Assembly (NCBI GenBank): GCA_039000515.1
Contig: JBCFYV010000012.1
Location: 121,232,605-121,296,604, forward strand
Direction of reading: 5' to 3'
Length of the DNA: 64,000 nt
From: Timema cristinae
Lineage: Eukaryota > Arthropoda > Insecta > Phasmatodea > Timematidae
Of the stretch, positions 11,878-22,859 are shown one piece after another (the first letter of the stretch is position 1; each line of letters begins with the position of its first letter). Both the position numbers and the translations under genes were made by a program. A model generated the notes under the pieces. The model was not told the origin of the DNA. It searched no databases and saw nothing but the letters and a program-made list of their open reading frames with translations.

Positions 11878-12493
11878 GTGAGTGAGACATTAATATGTTA
11901 TTCTTCTGGTGCATGCTTGAGATACCCGTCGATTATTCCGACATTTAAAAGGGGAACTAACTCTGTTGAAGATTTTATACTGCTTATTTTCACATTTCTA
12001 AGAACTAGGTCTATGGCTTTATGCCAATAAAATGATTAAAAATATATTTGCCAAGTCATAGTCTCATAGAAAAACTATATATACATTTCTAAATCTCACA
12101 GTGTGTTGTATAATAACATTAGAGGTTCCTCTATGTCACCTGACAAGACCTAGTCCTTAGAAAAAGTTATTTTCGCAACTATATTGCCTGGAATAAATAT
12201 AGTTGTAAAGACGTATTATATTTATTTCACACTGAACCGATGACTTTGTTATGTGTATTTACATTGTTACTTAAATACAAGGCAGTGATCCTCGGCCAAG
12301 TGGTTGTGGTCGTAACAAGCAACACACGTTGTGGTAGGATAGCATCGGCTATGTTCGGAGATGTTTGCTTCTTTTCGGTATCTCACTCGGACTCGGAGAA
12401 TCTCGCATGCGTTCGGCAAGTCTAACATTAATTTTGTTGAAAACAAATTTATTACAAGTTAAAGAAGGGTGTGTTGCATTTCTCAAAGGAGTA
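11878..12493. other. AT-rich sequence, putative first intron
   Basis: AT-rich sequence following the candidate donor. A 61-codon open frame at 12240-12425 has no recognisable feature. Nothing else identified. Confidence 0.35.
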
Positions 12494-12900
12494 ACTGTGT
12501 ATTCATACGTTGGTTAAAAACAAGGTCACGAGATTATCTCTGAACCAATCACAGGTTATCAGCGTGATCTGTTCGGCTCGACTTGAAATTGTTTCTACCT
12601 TCTCAGACCTGCGCAACATCTCCTTGGGAGACCCCTATATTAGTTCAAAATCATCCCAACCCAATAAGTGCGCATGTGCCCACAAACCGGGCAGACAGCT
12701 GCGACTACTGCTCTGAAATGTTTTTCAGTTAACTCGTTAGATTGAAGTCGTGCAAGCCGCTCTGTTTTGATTTGTTTCCCTACACAGCACACTGATTTGA
12801 ATAAATCCGCCGTGAAATTAATCTTGAAAGACCTGTGAATCCCTAGAAAATTAAATATGTGAATAATCAGCTGTTTTAAGTTTTTGTTGCAAAGCATCCT
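12494..12900 (-). mobile_element. TIR element family T (ATTCACACG type), inverted, 5'-truncated
   Basis: Matches the reverse complement of the copy at 37024-37520. Landmarks are the outer end ACTGTGTATTCATACGTTGG, CTGAACCAATCACAG, a GCGCAT core, and AATAATCAGCTGTTTTAAG. It stops exactly where an oppositely oriented copy begins, so its other TIR is missing. No transposase is visible; it is non-autonomous and of unassigned superfamily. Confidence 0.75.
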
Positions 12901-12902
12901 AA

Positions 12903-13836
12903 GGCTGGATTCACACGTTCGACGAAAATTCAGAGCTTAATCGACTCGAGTGTCGCAACAATTCACACGGTACTGTAGCATAAATGCACGTGGACCCATG
13001 GTGCTTTGTAACACAAACTTAACTTCTAATTGATAAACATATCTTTTAAATTTATTGTCACGGTGGATATTTTCCATTATTATGTGTTATATAAAGGAAC
13101 CAATCAACGAGAACAACACACAATCTTTTTAGTTATTTCAAATCATTTCACATCAGTAGACGCCACTGTCTGCTTGTATCTCACTTTGTGGGCGTATAAC
13201 AAATTGAGTCAGTTTAGGTGCGTGCGCACCGATTGAGTGGGTTGGTTTAGGTGCGTGCGTACCGATTGAGTGGGTTGGTTTAGGTCGTGCGTACCGATTG
13301 AGTGGGTTGGTTTAGGTGCGTGCGTACCGATTGAGTGGGTTGTTTTAGGTCGTGCGTACCGATTGAGTGGGTTGGTTTAGTGCGTGCGTACCGATTGAGT
13401 GGGTTGGTTTAGGTCCGTGCGACGATAGTGGTTTAGTCGTGCGTACGATTGAGTGGGTTGGTTTAGGTCGTGCGTACCGATTGAGTGGGTTGGTTTTAGG
13501 TCCGTGCGTACCGATTGAGTGGGTTGTTTAGGTGCGTGCGTACCGATTGAGTGGGTTGTTTAGGTGCGTGCGTACCGATTGAGTGGGTTGGTTTAGGTCG
13601 TGCGTACCGATTGAGTGGGTTGGTTTAGGTGCGTGCCCACTGATCGAATTGTCTGGTTTTGAAATTTTATTACTTCCTCCACGCAGACATTAATATAGAA
13701 GCGAGACAAAGCTGGGTTTGTTTCTTATTAGGGTACAACGAGTTAAGCATTTCGTGCTGATTTCTTCCGATTGGTTTAGAGCTAGTCACGTGACCTCATC
13801 TCAATTCTGCTCTTGTTTTTCGGCAAACGTAAGGAA
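12903..13836 (+). mobile_element. TIR element family T with an internal minisatellite
   Basis: Left end GGCTGGATTCACACGTTCG with ACGAAAA; right end TTTTTCGGCAAACGT, matching the TIR pair of the copy at 37024-37520. Internal landmarks are shared (CCATGGTGCTTTGTAAC, TCACTTTGTGGGCG, GATTGGTTTAGAGCTAGTCA). The element is about 930 bp rather than about 500 bp because roughly 440 bp of 33-bp tandem repeats lies inside it. Confidence 0.8.
13200..13640. repeat. 33-bp minisatellite inside a TIR element
   Basis: About 13 copies of a unit containing ACCGATTGAGTGGGTTGGTT + TAGGTGCGTGCGT, 31-33 bp long because of small deletions. The unit is an amplified form of the transposon's own sequence (AAATTGAGTCAGTTTAGG and GGTGCGTGCGCACC), so the array grew from inside the element. 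Confidence 0.95.
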
Positions 13837-14706
13837 CCCACTACATTATATCTACTGCGTGTGTTTGTAACAACTCGGTACCCAATTGCCATATTATTAC
13901 GTTTACATTTCCCAGAGTAACGCGTAACGTGCTAGTCTGTCTGTTCGTAAGCTGCACAATAGTATAGCAATGCTATATTTAGTGGTATATTTCTTCTTCC
14001 GGCATAAGGAAATATTTAAAGAAGACGAATACATAATAATGAAACATTTTTTTTCCTATGTATCAAGTCACCCCTATGTGGAATGTTTGTTTGTATGTTA
14101 ATTTAAAATATATTTAAACATCACAAACAAATGGCTCACTGAATGTGTTATAAATATCTTACCAATCAACAAAATAAATACACTTCAGTGACAGACCAAC
14201 ATTTAAATAAAATATGTCATTAACGTAAGCCTACGATCACTTGATTTTCATTTTTTCAAATCATATTTAGACAAGAGGACGACGTTTGTTAACTTGAAAA
14301 ATGATACCTGGATACGGATAGCACGAGACCTGTGTCTTTTTTTTTTTTTAATTTTCGATTATGATGCTTGGTGCGGCTATATCCTCAAATAAGGATCATT
14401 TCCATCTTCTCAACTTCGCTGTTGATGTACAATTAACCGCACGCGCGTTGCTTGCTTCCAAGATAATACTCGGAAGGAGCAAACATGTTTGTGGAAAAGA
14501 AAAGTTATCTAACGTTATGTTTACTCGCCGAGATGAACAAGACTCACGCGGACAAAGGAATTATATCACAAGACTTCTCTCTCTATAGAATAAGGAAAGT
14601 AAAATATCCTTTAATATGAGCATTTTATAATTTATAGCCTTGGTGGTGAACGTTATCATTAAAAACTACACCCTAATTTTATTATTTTTTTGAATTTTTG
14701 TTTTAT
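13837..14706. other. AT-rich sequence, no gene recognised
   Basis: Contains a T-run near 14339 and a 75-codon open frame at 14361-14588 without recognisable motifs or splice context. No repeat family identified. Confidence 0.4.
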
Positions 14707-14902
14707 AGCAATACGTCTGACTACCCGTTCGCGGATTAAGAAGGTTTAGTTGAGAAAAAGCGCACTCGCATTTGCTTGTAAGAAAATGGAAAACCACCCT
14801 CGGTGCACCCGACTAGGATCGAACCCTGATCTCTCCATCTTTGGCAGTCTAGTCTAACACGAGCGTAACGCGTTAGACAACGCAGCCTCAAAAGCGGGTA
14901 AT
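14707..14902 (-). mobile_element. SINE family B, internally shortened
   Basis: Minus-strand copy: inverted tail fragment ACGTCTGACTACCCGTTCG, B-box region GGATCGAACCCTGATC and tRNA-like head. About 30 bp of the tail-proximal region is missing relative to other copies. Confidence 0.82.
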
Positions 14903-14915
14903 TTTCTTTTCTTCT

Positions 14916-15194
14916 TATTATTATTATTATAGCACCTGTCTTACTACCCGTTCGGGTATACACACTTACGCTAATGTGTAATGGTAGAGTGATTGTGAGA
15001 TGAAATGGAGGACCTACAGTTTAACGTGGGATCCGAACCACGGTGGAGGGCCTGGCATTCCCCACATTCACAAGATGTCTTGTCAGAGGTGAAGGAAGGG
15101 TTTGGTAATCAGATAAATCTGTGCGGGACCGAGGATTGAACCCCGGCCGCCAGCACAGGGGTCTGACACCTTACCCCTAGACCGTCAGGTCACC
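14916..15194 (-). mobile_element. SINE family A
   Basis: Minus-strand full-length copy with (ATT)n tail at 14916, inverted tail AGCACCTGTCTTACTACCCG, body, B-box TTGAACCCC and head ending GGTCACC at 15194. It abuts the head of the preceding family B copy. Confidence 0.92.
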
Positions 15195-16301
15195 AATTTT
15201 CTTATTGAATGGACATAACGGGTAGCTAGAAAAAATCACTAAATATACTTTCCTGTATTCATACGTCAAGTCCCGTTATATATTATCAATACCTATAAAA
15301 TAACACATAATACGGTAAAATATCATTGTCGGTCACAATAAAATATGTTTTCATTTTCTTAACCAAGTTGTTTGCTTGGCGATCATGAAGCTATTTTACG
15401 AAGCGGGTTGCGTCATAAATTATCTCATTTAAGCAGTCTAAGCTCATCACACTTTTACACTAATGTACGAATATATGTAATAACATGAGTAGTTCACCCT
15501 AAGAGGCCCCTAGCTGATAGCACATCCCCTCGTCCGCTGACGAGTATAAACACTCTACGCGTTGCGCCTGTACAGCATTGATTAATATGTCAAAACTACA
15601 TTTTTTATTGTTTCTTATTCTATATAGACATAATAATCTACATCCTGGCAGGACTACTGGACATTTTTGTGAATAATTCAAATATACTGCGTTGTAGCTT
15701 TTTGACAATATAGGACTATTTTTATAATTATTTAATAATTTATAGGTTTTTGTTTCAATATTATATTTTTAATACTCGCCGAATAAAACGTCAATACACT
15801 GACACGGGAAATAATATCGTGACTTGCCGTGACGTCACAGGTAGGCAAGTAGGTAAGAATATCAGAATATTATATTTATATATGGGTCTTCTCTCATAAC
15901 TTTAAAAATATTCATACATTCTATTTCATTTGCATCACTTTGATCATCAAAATGTGCGTGCAGATAATGCGACGTTTTCTCCAAGGTCCGTGTGACAATA
16001 ACTCGTTATTATTAATTATCTTCTCTCTCTCTCTTTATTTCCCTCCCCCACCCAACATTCATACATATACAAACGTAATGATTGCTACTGGGCGTTGTCA
16101 AACATGTAATTTAACAAACAACATTGGATCTACACAGTTCATGCTACCAGACTAAACGAGCCCGACATTTAGACGGCGTGCCCACTGACGCGCGTAGTAC
16201 GGTGAATTGAACCAACGCCCTCACCAGAGGGAACGTGGACACTTTCGTCTTGTCTGATTTGGCGATGATGTTGAAATCGGCACTAACCTACTGATTTGTA
16301 T
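15195..16301. other. AT-rich sequence; includes a CRE-bearing dispersed repeat
   Basis: No gene recognised. Short open frames at 15499-15708 and 15940-16155 lack domains or splice signals. A repeat shared with 22442-22520 is listed separately. Confidence 0.4.
15775..15850 (+). repeat. Dispersed repeat R2 with TGACGTCA palindrome, copy 1
   Basis: Segment GAATAAAACGTCAATACACT through CTTGCCGTGACGTCACAGG matches 22442-22520 in reverse complement. The CREB/ATF palindrome TGACGTCA is at 15830-15837. Class unknown. Confidence 0.6.
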
Positions 16302-17815
16302 ATCATCGTCATCATCATCATCATCATCATCATCAACAACGGTTTCCAACCTGGGGCCGGATCAGTTTAGTACCTCTATCATTCCACCAATCTTCTCCTC
16401 TCACTTGAACACTTGCTGCTATCTCTTCCTCCCATCTCTTCTTTGGTCTCCCTTGCGTTCTCTTCCCTACATACTTCATATCCATTAATCTTCTTGGAAT
16501 CCTCTCCCCTTCCATCATTACGTGTCCATACCATCTCATCCTACCTTCCTCTACTATATCATGTACTCCAACATCCTCACTACGTGTCCATACCATCTCA
16601 TCCTACCTTCCTCTACTATCTCATGTACTCCAACATCCTCATTACATGTTCATACCATCTCATCCTACCTTCCTCTACTATCTCATGTACTCCAACATCC
16701 TCATTACATGTCATACCATCTCATCCTACCTTCCTCTACTATCTCATGTACTCCAACATCCTCATTACATGTCCATACCATCTCTCCCTTGCTTCCTCTA
16801 CTATCTCATGTACTCCAACATCCTTATTACATGTCCATACCATCTCACCCTTGCTTCCTCTACTATCTCATGTACTCCAACATCCTCATTACATGTCCAT
16901 ACCTATCCACCCTTGCTTCCTCTACTATCCCATGTACTCCAACATCCTCATTACATGTCCACACCATCTCAGTCTTGCTCCTCTACTATCTAATGTCTCC
17001 AACATCCTCATTACATGCCCATACACTCAGTCTTGCTTCCTCTACTATCTCATGTACTCCAACATCCTCATTACATGTCCACACCATCTCAGTCTTGCTT
17101 CCTCTACTATCTAATGTACTCCAACATCCTCATTACATGCCCATTCCATCTCAGTCTTGCTCCTCTACTATCTCATGTACTCCAACATCCTCATTACATG
17201 TCCATACCATCTCAGTCTTGCTTCCTCTACTATCTCATGTACTCCAACATCCTCATTACGTGTCCATACCATCTCATCCTACCTTCCTCTACTATCTCAT
17301 GTACTCCAACATCCTCATTACATGTTCATACCATCTCATCCTACCTTCCTCTACTACTCATGTACCCCAACTCTACACCTTGAGTCTGCATTGCTAATCC
17401 TATCTCTTCTGGTGACAGCCAGCATGCTCCTCATAAGTCCAAGTTTCTGCTGCTTACGTTACTATGGGTCTGAAGTATGTTCTATACATCACTTCCTTAC
17501 ACTTTAGGGCACTTCTCTATTCCATAGCAGGTCTCTCACACCCTGTAGAAACCTCTCCCTGCTGCCCTCGTCTCACTATATCTTCTCTTGCCTCAAATCA
17601 AACTAACAAGATACTTCACACTCTTTGTTTCTTTCAACTCTACTCCAACCAGTTCTATCAACTTTCTTAGCCTTGTTCTCAGCCTTGTCATAACCATCAC
17701 TTCACTTCTCACCATGGTTATTTTCATTCCACACTTTTCCACCTCCTCATTCCATCTGAGCAGCTGTTCCTGTCCTTCCTCTCCCTCCCCCCACAACCCC
17801 TTTCCATCAATAATA
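16302..17815 (-). pseudogene. 5'-truncated non-LTR retrotransposon (LINE), reverse transcriptase C-terminal part
   Basis: Minus-strand remains of a LINE ORF2. Reading from 17796 downwards: a segment with LLRWNEEVEKCGMKI, SEVMVMTR and ELKETKSVKYLVSLI (thumb/connection region after the reverse-transcriptase active site), a degraded stretch with AVTRRDRISNA at about 17400, and then GRMRWYGHVMM, ERIPRRLMDMK and QGRPKKRWEEEI at 16333-16596. These are characteristic of the C-terminal region of many LINE reverse transcriptases. The catalytic YxDD region and the endonuclease are absent (5' truncation near 17815). The 3' end is a (CAT)n/(ATG)n tract at 16302-16335. The middle has been expanded by a 62-bp tandem array, so the gene is dead. 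Clade (RTE, CR1 or Jockey-like) cannot be fixed from this fragment. Confidence 0.85.
16525..17365. repeat. 62-bp minisatellite derived from LINE coding sequence
   Basis: About 14 copies of a 62-bp unit. Read on the minus strand, one unit encodes GVHEIVEEGRMRWYGHVM plus flanking residues, which is exactly the LINE segment found once, in context, just 3' of the array (16500-16596). The 62-bp period is not a multiple of three, so the frame is lost after each unit. Long plus-strand frames here (for example 16413-17114 and 16522-17397) result from the periodic sequence and are not genes. Confidence 0.95.
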
Positions 17816-17855
17816 TATATAAAAATAATACAAAATGGGGGGGGGTGTTTCTATT

Positions 17856-18020
17856 TACTAATTACGATAATGGACTAGGTATGAGGAAGATTGAATTTAG
17901 AAGAAATGTACCCACATTTGCGTGGATAGAAATACTGGAAAAAGTCTAAGAAAAAGCACCCTGAGTACACCCTACTGGTATCTGAATCCTTATCAGTCGC
18001 CCATCATCGGCAGTCAATGG
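17856..18020 (-). mobile_element. SINE family B fragment
   Basis: Inverted body (ACTAATTACGATAATGG, GTACCCACATTTGCGTGGAT) and the B-box/arm region (TATCTGAATCCTTATC, ATCATCGGCAGTC). Tail and head are truncated. Confidence 0.75.
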
Positions 18021-18289
18021 CAAGATTAACCCCATGGATCGAATTAAAGTTGCGGGTAACCCCGACGTGGTGGTAAAAAAATAGAGTGCTCTTTGTGATA
18101 TCTCTTTCGATAGGACTGTACTTGTTTTTATCAACAAACGAAAGTTTCCCGGCAGGTAATATTTTGGTTATGTCTCCCCTCTTTCCCCTCGTCATCACGT
18201 CCCACAAACTCTGGAGTTTATTTTCTGCTCTACTTATTTTTCGACAAAACTTTGGAAGACATTTTCTTTTTGCGTTTAAAAATCAGCAA

Positions 18290-18538
18290 CCTGCTTCGGT
18301 GGTTGCATAGTCTAAGGCGTCACTCTTGCAAGAGACTGGCCTGTCCCGATGACGGGGAGATCGGGGTTCGAATGTCGGTCAGGTGTAAGGAGGGTGATTT
18401 TTGCTTAGTTGTTTTAAATTTTTCTTCCACGCGAATGCGGGTACACTTTCTATAAATTCAAGCTTTCTCAACCATTACCCAGTAATGTAATTAGTACAAA
18501 GGCGTATAAACCGAACGAATAATAAGACTATCTGCTAA
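18290..18538 (+). mobile_element. SINE family B
   Basis: Head GCTTCGGTGGTTGCATAGTC, class II arm CCGATGACGGGGAGATC, B-box GGGGTTCGAATG, body CGCGAATGCGGGTACAC and tail GCGTATAAACCGAACGAATA. Near full length. Confidence 0.9.
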
Positions 18539-18539
18539 A

Positions 18540-18836
18540 AAAAACAACAACCGGTGGTGTAGTAGTACAAATTGCACATAGGACGCTCAATATCTGCAGA
18601 CGGACGACACTGTGGTGCCACAAGTGACTTTGGCGCTTAAAACCAAATCTCCAGCCGGCAGAAACCTGCACCAGGTCTAACACATCCTCAACGTGGCCGG
18701 CTACACCCAATATCATTGCTGAGTAAATGGCTGGTCTTATGACGTCATCTCTCTCCGTAAGCTGTTGCCAAATCTCCTCGCTCTCAGTTATGTCTGAAGG
18801 TTGTGTGCTGGGGTAAGAAGGAACTACTGGCAACAT
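18540..18836 (-). other. Gene-like dispersed segment R3, copy 1
   Basis: The minus strand has a 102-codon open frame containing ESEEIWQQLTERDDVI and HVEDVLDLVQ. A related plus-strand segment at 25405-25530 encodes SENEEIWRQLTERRSEI, and both are followed by a GATATTGGGTGTA block. Conservation at the peptide level suggests an exon-derived or transposon-derived coding sequence in several copies. I do not recognise the family. It starts directly after a SINE tail. Confidence 0.4.
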
Positions 18837-18932
18837 CGACTAAACAGCGTTGTGAAACTTGTCTTATATTTGTGGGAAATTGACCGCACGAAAATGAAAG
18901 AATGACAACGCTGTTTCCCAAAAGTATTATTA

Positions 18933-19145
18933 TCTAGCATCGCGTCTTACTACCCGCTCGGGTTATACACTTAAGTACTATTTACGCTAATGGATTAGGA
19001 CTTGGGAAGGTTGAATTTAGAGGAAGTGAACCCGTATTTGAGTGGAGGGAGAGTGGAAAACCATTTAGGAAAAACTACCCCAATTTACCCGACCGAGATG
19101 CGAACCTCGATCACACCTTCCTCGGCAATCAAGCTCAACATTCTC
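18933..19145 (-). mobile_element. SINE family B' (alternative head), truncated
   Basis: Inverted tail AGCATCGCGTCTTACTACCC, body CCATTTAGGAAAAACTACC, B-box region and AGCTCAACA, the anticodon-arm region of the B' head seen at 33831-34092 and 50877-51122. The 5' tip is missing. Confidence 0.82.
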
Positions 19146-19430
19146 AATAGTAGTCATGCATTTCCCTCAGAGATGATAATTAGTGTGCTACCCAGAACCA
19201 CCAGAAGAACAATTGAACCTAAACAGGCTTAACCTCATCGCCCTCACGTCTGTCAGACAGCCCTCGAAGCATCGAGGAACTCACTAGTGAAACCTTTCCA
19301 CTGGGGTTCCAATCCCCCTACCAGACTGCAAGTCCTATCTCGAGACCAGCCGGGGTACAACCAGGAACCAGCGAAACACAACTGGAGTAGGTTCGTCCAG
19401 ACGTGCAGTCCAATATATTGAACCCTGGTC
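19146..19430. other. Short unique segment
   Basis: About 285 bp between a SINE and an array; open frames on both strands have no recognisable motif. Confidence 0.35.
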
Positions 19431-20235
19431 ACAGACAAGGTATACACCAGACAGTCTAACTCACAGACAAGGTATACACCAGACAGTCTAGCACACAGAC
19501 AAGGTATACACCAGACAGTCTAGCACACAGACAAGGTATACACCAGACAGTCTAACTCACAGACAAGGTATACACCATACAGTCTAGCACACAGACAAGG
19601 TATACACCAGACAGTCTAGCACACAGACAAGGTATACACCAGACAGTCTAACTCACAGACAAGGTATACACCAGACAGTCTAGCACACAGACAAGGTATA
19701 CACCAGACAGTCTAGCACACAGACAAGGTATACACCAGACAGTCTAGCACACAGACAAGGTATACACCAGACAGTCTAACACACAGACAAGGTATACACC
19801 AGACACTCAGTCTAACTCACAGACAAGGTATACACCATACAGTCTAGCACACAGACAAGATATACACCAGACAGTCTAGCACACAGACAAGGTATACACC
19901 AGACAGTCTAGCACACAGACAAGGTATACACCAGACAGTCTAACACACAGACAAGGTATACACCAGACACTCAGTCTAACTCACAGACAAGGTATACACC
20001 AGACAGTCTAGCACACAGACAAGGTATACACCAGACAGTCTAGCAAACAGACAAGGTATACACCATACAGTCTAGCACACATACAAGGTATACACCAGAC
20101 ACTCAGTCTAGTACACAGACAAGGTATACACCAGATACTCAGTCTAGCACACAGACAAGATATACACCAGACACTCAGTCTAGCACACAGACAAGGCAAG
20201 GTATACACCAGACAGTCTAGCACACAGACAAGGCT
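19430..20235. repeat. 32-bp minisatellite array, about 25 units
   Basis: Unit TAGCACACAGACAAGGTATA + CACCAGACAGTC (32 bp), with variants TAACTCACAG and a 36-bp form with an extra CACT. A 36-bp class recurs at 19800, 19965 and 20100-20180, indicating block duplication. The minus-strand cysteine-rich frame at 20008-20406 is the array read in one frame. Confidence 0.97.
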
Positions 20236-20610
20236 TCCTACCAAAATTGTAGTATACTTTAAGCTATCTTTTAAACAGCTGAGAGTCCAATTCCGGTGAA
20301 CAAATCTTCTGTATTCCAGTTGTGTGTGTGTGATGTTTGCCGCCGCTATGTCCCGACAGGAGGTCCCTAGTGTTGAAACCCGCCTGCCAGGATGTTTACT
20401 CACCACCTGCTGTCAGTCTCACAAATCACCACAAAAGTGTTGAAACACTGGATGTTCTTATATCCACCAAACGCCACACCACCCACCACCTTGTTCCTTT
20501 TTTTCTTTTCTGTTGGCATCTGCTCGCTCAAAGCACACCTATGACACCCCTCACCACACAACATGTTTAATATTGGTCAGACTTTGAAACTTTAAATCTG
20601 CATAGTTTGC
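20236..20610. other. Spacer between two arrays
   Basis: Mixed-composition sequence containing a short TG run near 20322. No gene or repeat family recognised. Confidence 0.35.
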
Positions 20611-21445
20611 CGCAATAGCGCTGTGATCGCTGCATATTGTTGTTATGAACATGTGAACAGCTGTTTATGATCGCTGCATATTGTTATGAACATGTGAACA
20701 GCTGTTTATGATCGCTGCATATTGTTGTTATGAACATGTGAACAGCTGTTTATGATCACTGCATGCTGTTGCTATGAACATGTGAACAGCTGTTTATGAT
20801 CACTGCATATTGTTATGAACATGTGAACAGCTGTTTATGATCGCTGCATATTGTTATGAACATGTGAACAGCTGTTTATGATCGCTGCATATTGTTATGA
20901 ACATGTGAACAGCTGTTTATGATCGCTGCATATTGTTGTTATGAACATTGTGAAACAGCTGTTTATGATCACTGCATGCTGTTGCTATGAACATGTGAAC
21001 AGCTGTTTATGATCACTGCATATTGTTGTTATGAACATGTGAACAGCTGTTTATGATCGCTGTATATTGTTATGAACAAGTGAACAGCTGTTTATGATCG
21101 CTGCATATTGTTGTTATGAACATGTGAACAGCTGTTTATGATCGCTGCATATTGTTGTTATGAACATGTGAACAGCTGTTTATGATCGCTGCATATTGTT
21201 ATGAACATGTGAACAGCTGTTTATGATCACTGCATATTGTTGTTATGAACATGTGAACAGCTGTTTATGATCACTGCATGCTGTTGTTATGAACATGTGA
21301 ACAGCTGTTTATGATCGCTGCATATTGTTGTTATGAACATGTGAACAGCTGTTTATGATCACTGCATATTGTTATGAACATGTGAACAGCTGTTTATGAT
21401 CGCTGCATATTGTTGTTATGAACATATGAACAGCTGTTTATGATT
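20611..21445. repeat. 41/44-bp minisatellite array rich in E-boxes
   Basis: About 19 units of GAACAGCTGTTTATGATCGC + TGCATATTGTTGTTATGAACATGT, 44 bp with GTTGTT or 41 bp with GTT. Each unit carries the E-box CAGCTG and usually CATGTG. Unit lengths alternate irregularly. Confidence 0.96.
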
Positions 21446-22441
21446 GTTTTAGACAAACACTATTAGAAATCCTTCATGTAGTTTAGATAAATAATAATTA
21501 TTAGTTTAATTTAAAATCTATTGATGAATCATTAAAATAAAAAAATATATAGGTAATATAAGTGTGAGTTTGACATTTAAAAAAAATAGTTAGTGTTTGA
21601 ATTGAGCTTTGTTTTTTCTTGGATTATATAGGCCTGATTGAGTTTTAAAACTTTACTCATTCTTTTAGATGTTTTACAATATTGCTAATTTTATGTTATG
21701 TTGGTTTTCAGGTTTAGATATTGTTAAAAATACCTTCTCTTCATCACTTTTAAATTTAATAATATCTTTGAATGGTCTTAATATGCAGACAAATCATTCA
21801 AAATAACACCCAATAGGATTCAAACACGAATTCTCTCTCTCAGATGTCGTAATATGGCTGATAAGGATGTTTTCATAATAAGGCCTTAATACATTTTATT
21901 TATAATAATAGTTTAACAATTTTTGATAAAATGAATATATTTATTGCATAGACAAGCAAATTTAAATGCCTAAAAAATCAATAATTGATGTATATTTTAT
22001 GAGTAAGCTCCCTTTTTGGTCATATTAATTATGTTCTCTACTCACCACATTACTTTAAACCATAAAATGAGTCGTATCTGTCTGAACTGTGCAATATTTG
22101 AATCACGTTCATGCTAATATGCAGAGATACTAGCGCTATTTGTTTTCAATGTCTGATCACTGGAACTAAAGACTTGCCAGACCCGAGTACACAGCTACCG
22201 CCCGCCCTTCATTAGCTAAGTGGTCGAGGAGTATAGCTCTAAGAAAGGGGGCATCTGTTCCACCCAATGGCGGAGTCGTAGTAACATAATTATGCACTAA
22301 TTATCGGTGAACCGCAAAAGTTTAAAGTCAAATTCCGGCCAGGTATTTTTTACTAGATTGTTTCAATCCCTCCCTCCACGCAAATGTAGTTACATTTACT
22401 CCAAACTATCTTCCTCAGCTCTACTCAATTAGTATAATCAA
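21446..22441. other. AT-rich sequence with degenerate SINE B
   Basis: AT-rich without a recognised gene. At about 22195-22440 is a heavily decayed family B SINE (AAATTCCGGCCAGGTA and CCACGCAAATGTAGTTACAT). Confidence 0.4.
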
Positions 22442-22520
22442 GGACGTTGCATATCCGTGACGTCACGGCAAATCAAGAGAAGATTCCCATTTTAGTGTAT
22501 TTACGTTTTATTCAGTAAGT
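22442..22520 (-). repeat. Dispersed repeat R2 with TGACGTCA palindrome, copy 2
   Basis: Reverse complement of 15775-15850, sharing TTGCCGTGACGTCAC and GAATAAAACGTAAATACACT. The palindrome is at 22458-22465. A SINE A follows almost immediately. Confidence 0.6.
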
Positions 22521-22530
22521 TCTAAAGAAT

Positions 22531-22859
22531 ATTATTATTATTATTATTATATTATTATTATTATTATATTATTATTATTATTATTATTATTAGCACCGCG
22601 TCTTACTACCCGTTCAGGTTATACGCACTTACGCTAATGTGTAATGGCAGGGTGATTGTGAGATGAAATGAAGGACCTACAGTTTAACGTGGAATCCGAA
22701 CCACGGTGGGCGACCTGGCATTCCCCACATTCACAAGATGTCTTGTCAGAGGTGAAGGAAGGGTTTGGTAATCAGATAAATCTGTGCCGGGACCTAGGAT
22801 TGAACCCCAGCCGCCAGCATAGAAGTCTTGACACCTTACCCCTAGACCGCCAGGTCACC
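22531..22859 (-). mobile_element. SINE family A
   Basis: Minus-strand copy with a long (ATT)n tail at 22531-22592, inverted tail AGCACCGCGTCTTACTACCC, body and head ending GGTCACC. Flanks CTAAAGAATA and CTAAAGATAT are an imperfect candidate target duplication. Confidence 0.93.

Noticed and set aside
16413..17397. Plus-strand frames of 233 and 291 codons
   Set aside because: They read the antisense of a 62-bp array derived from LINE coding sequence; the meaningful strand is the minus strand.
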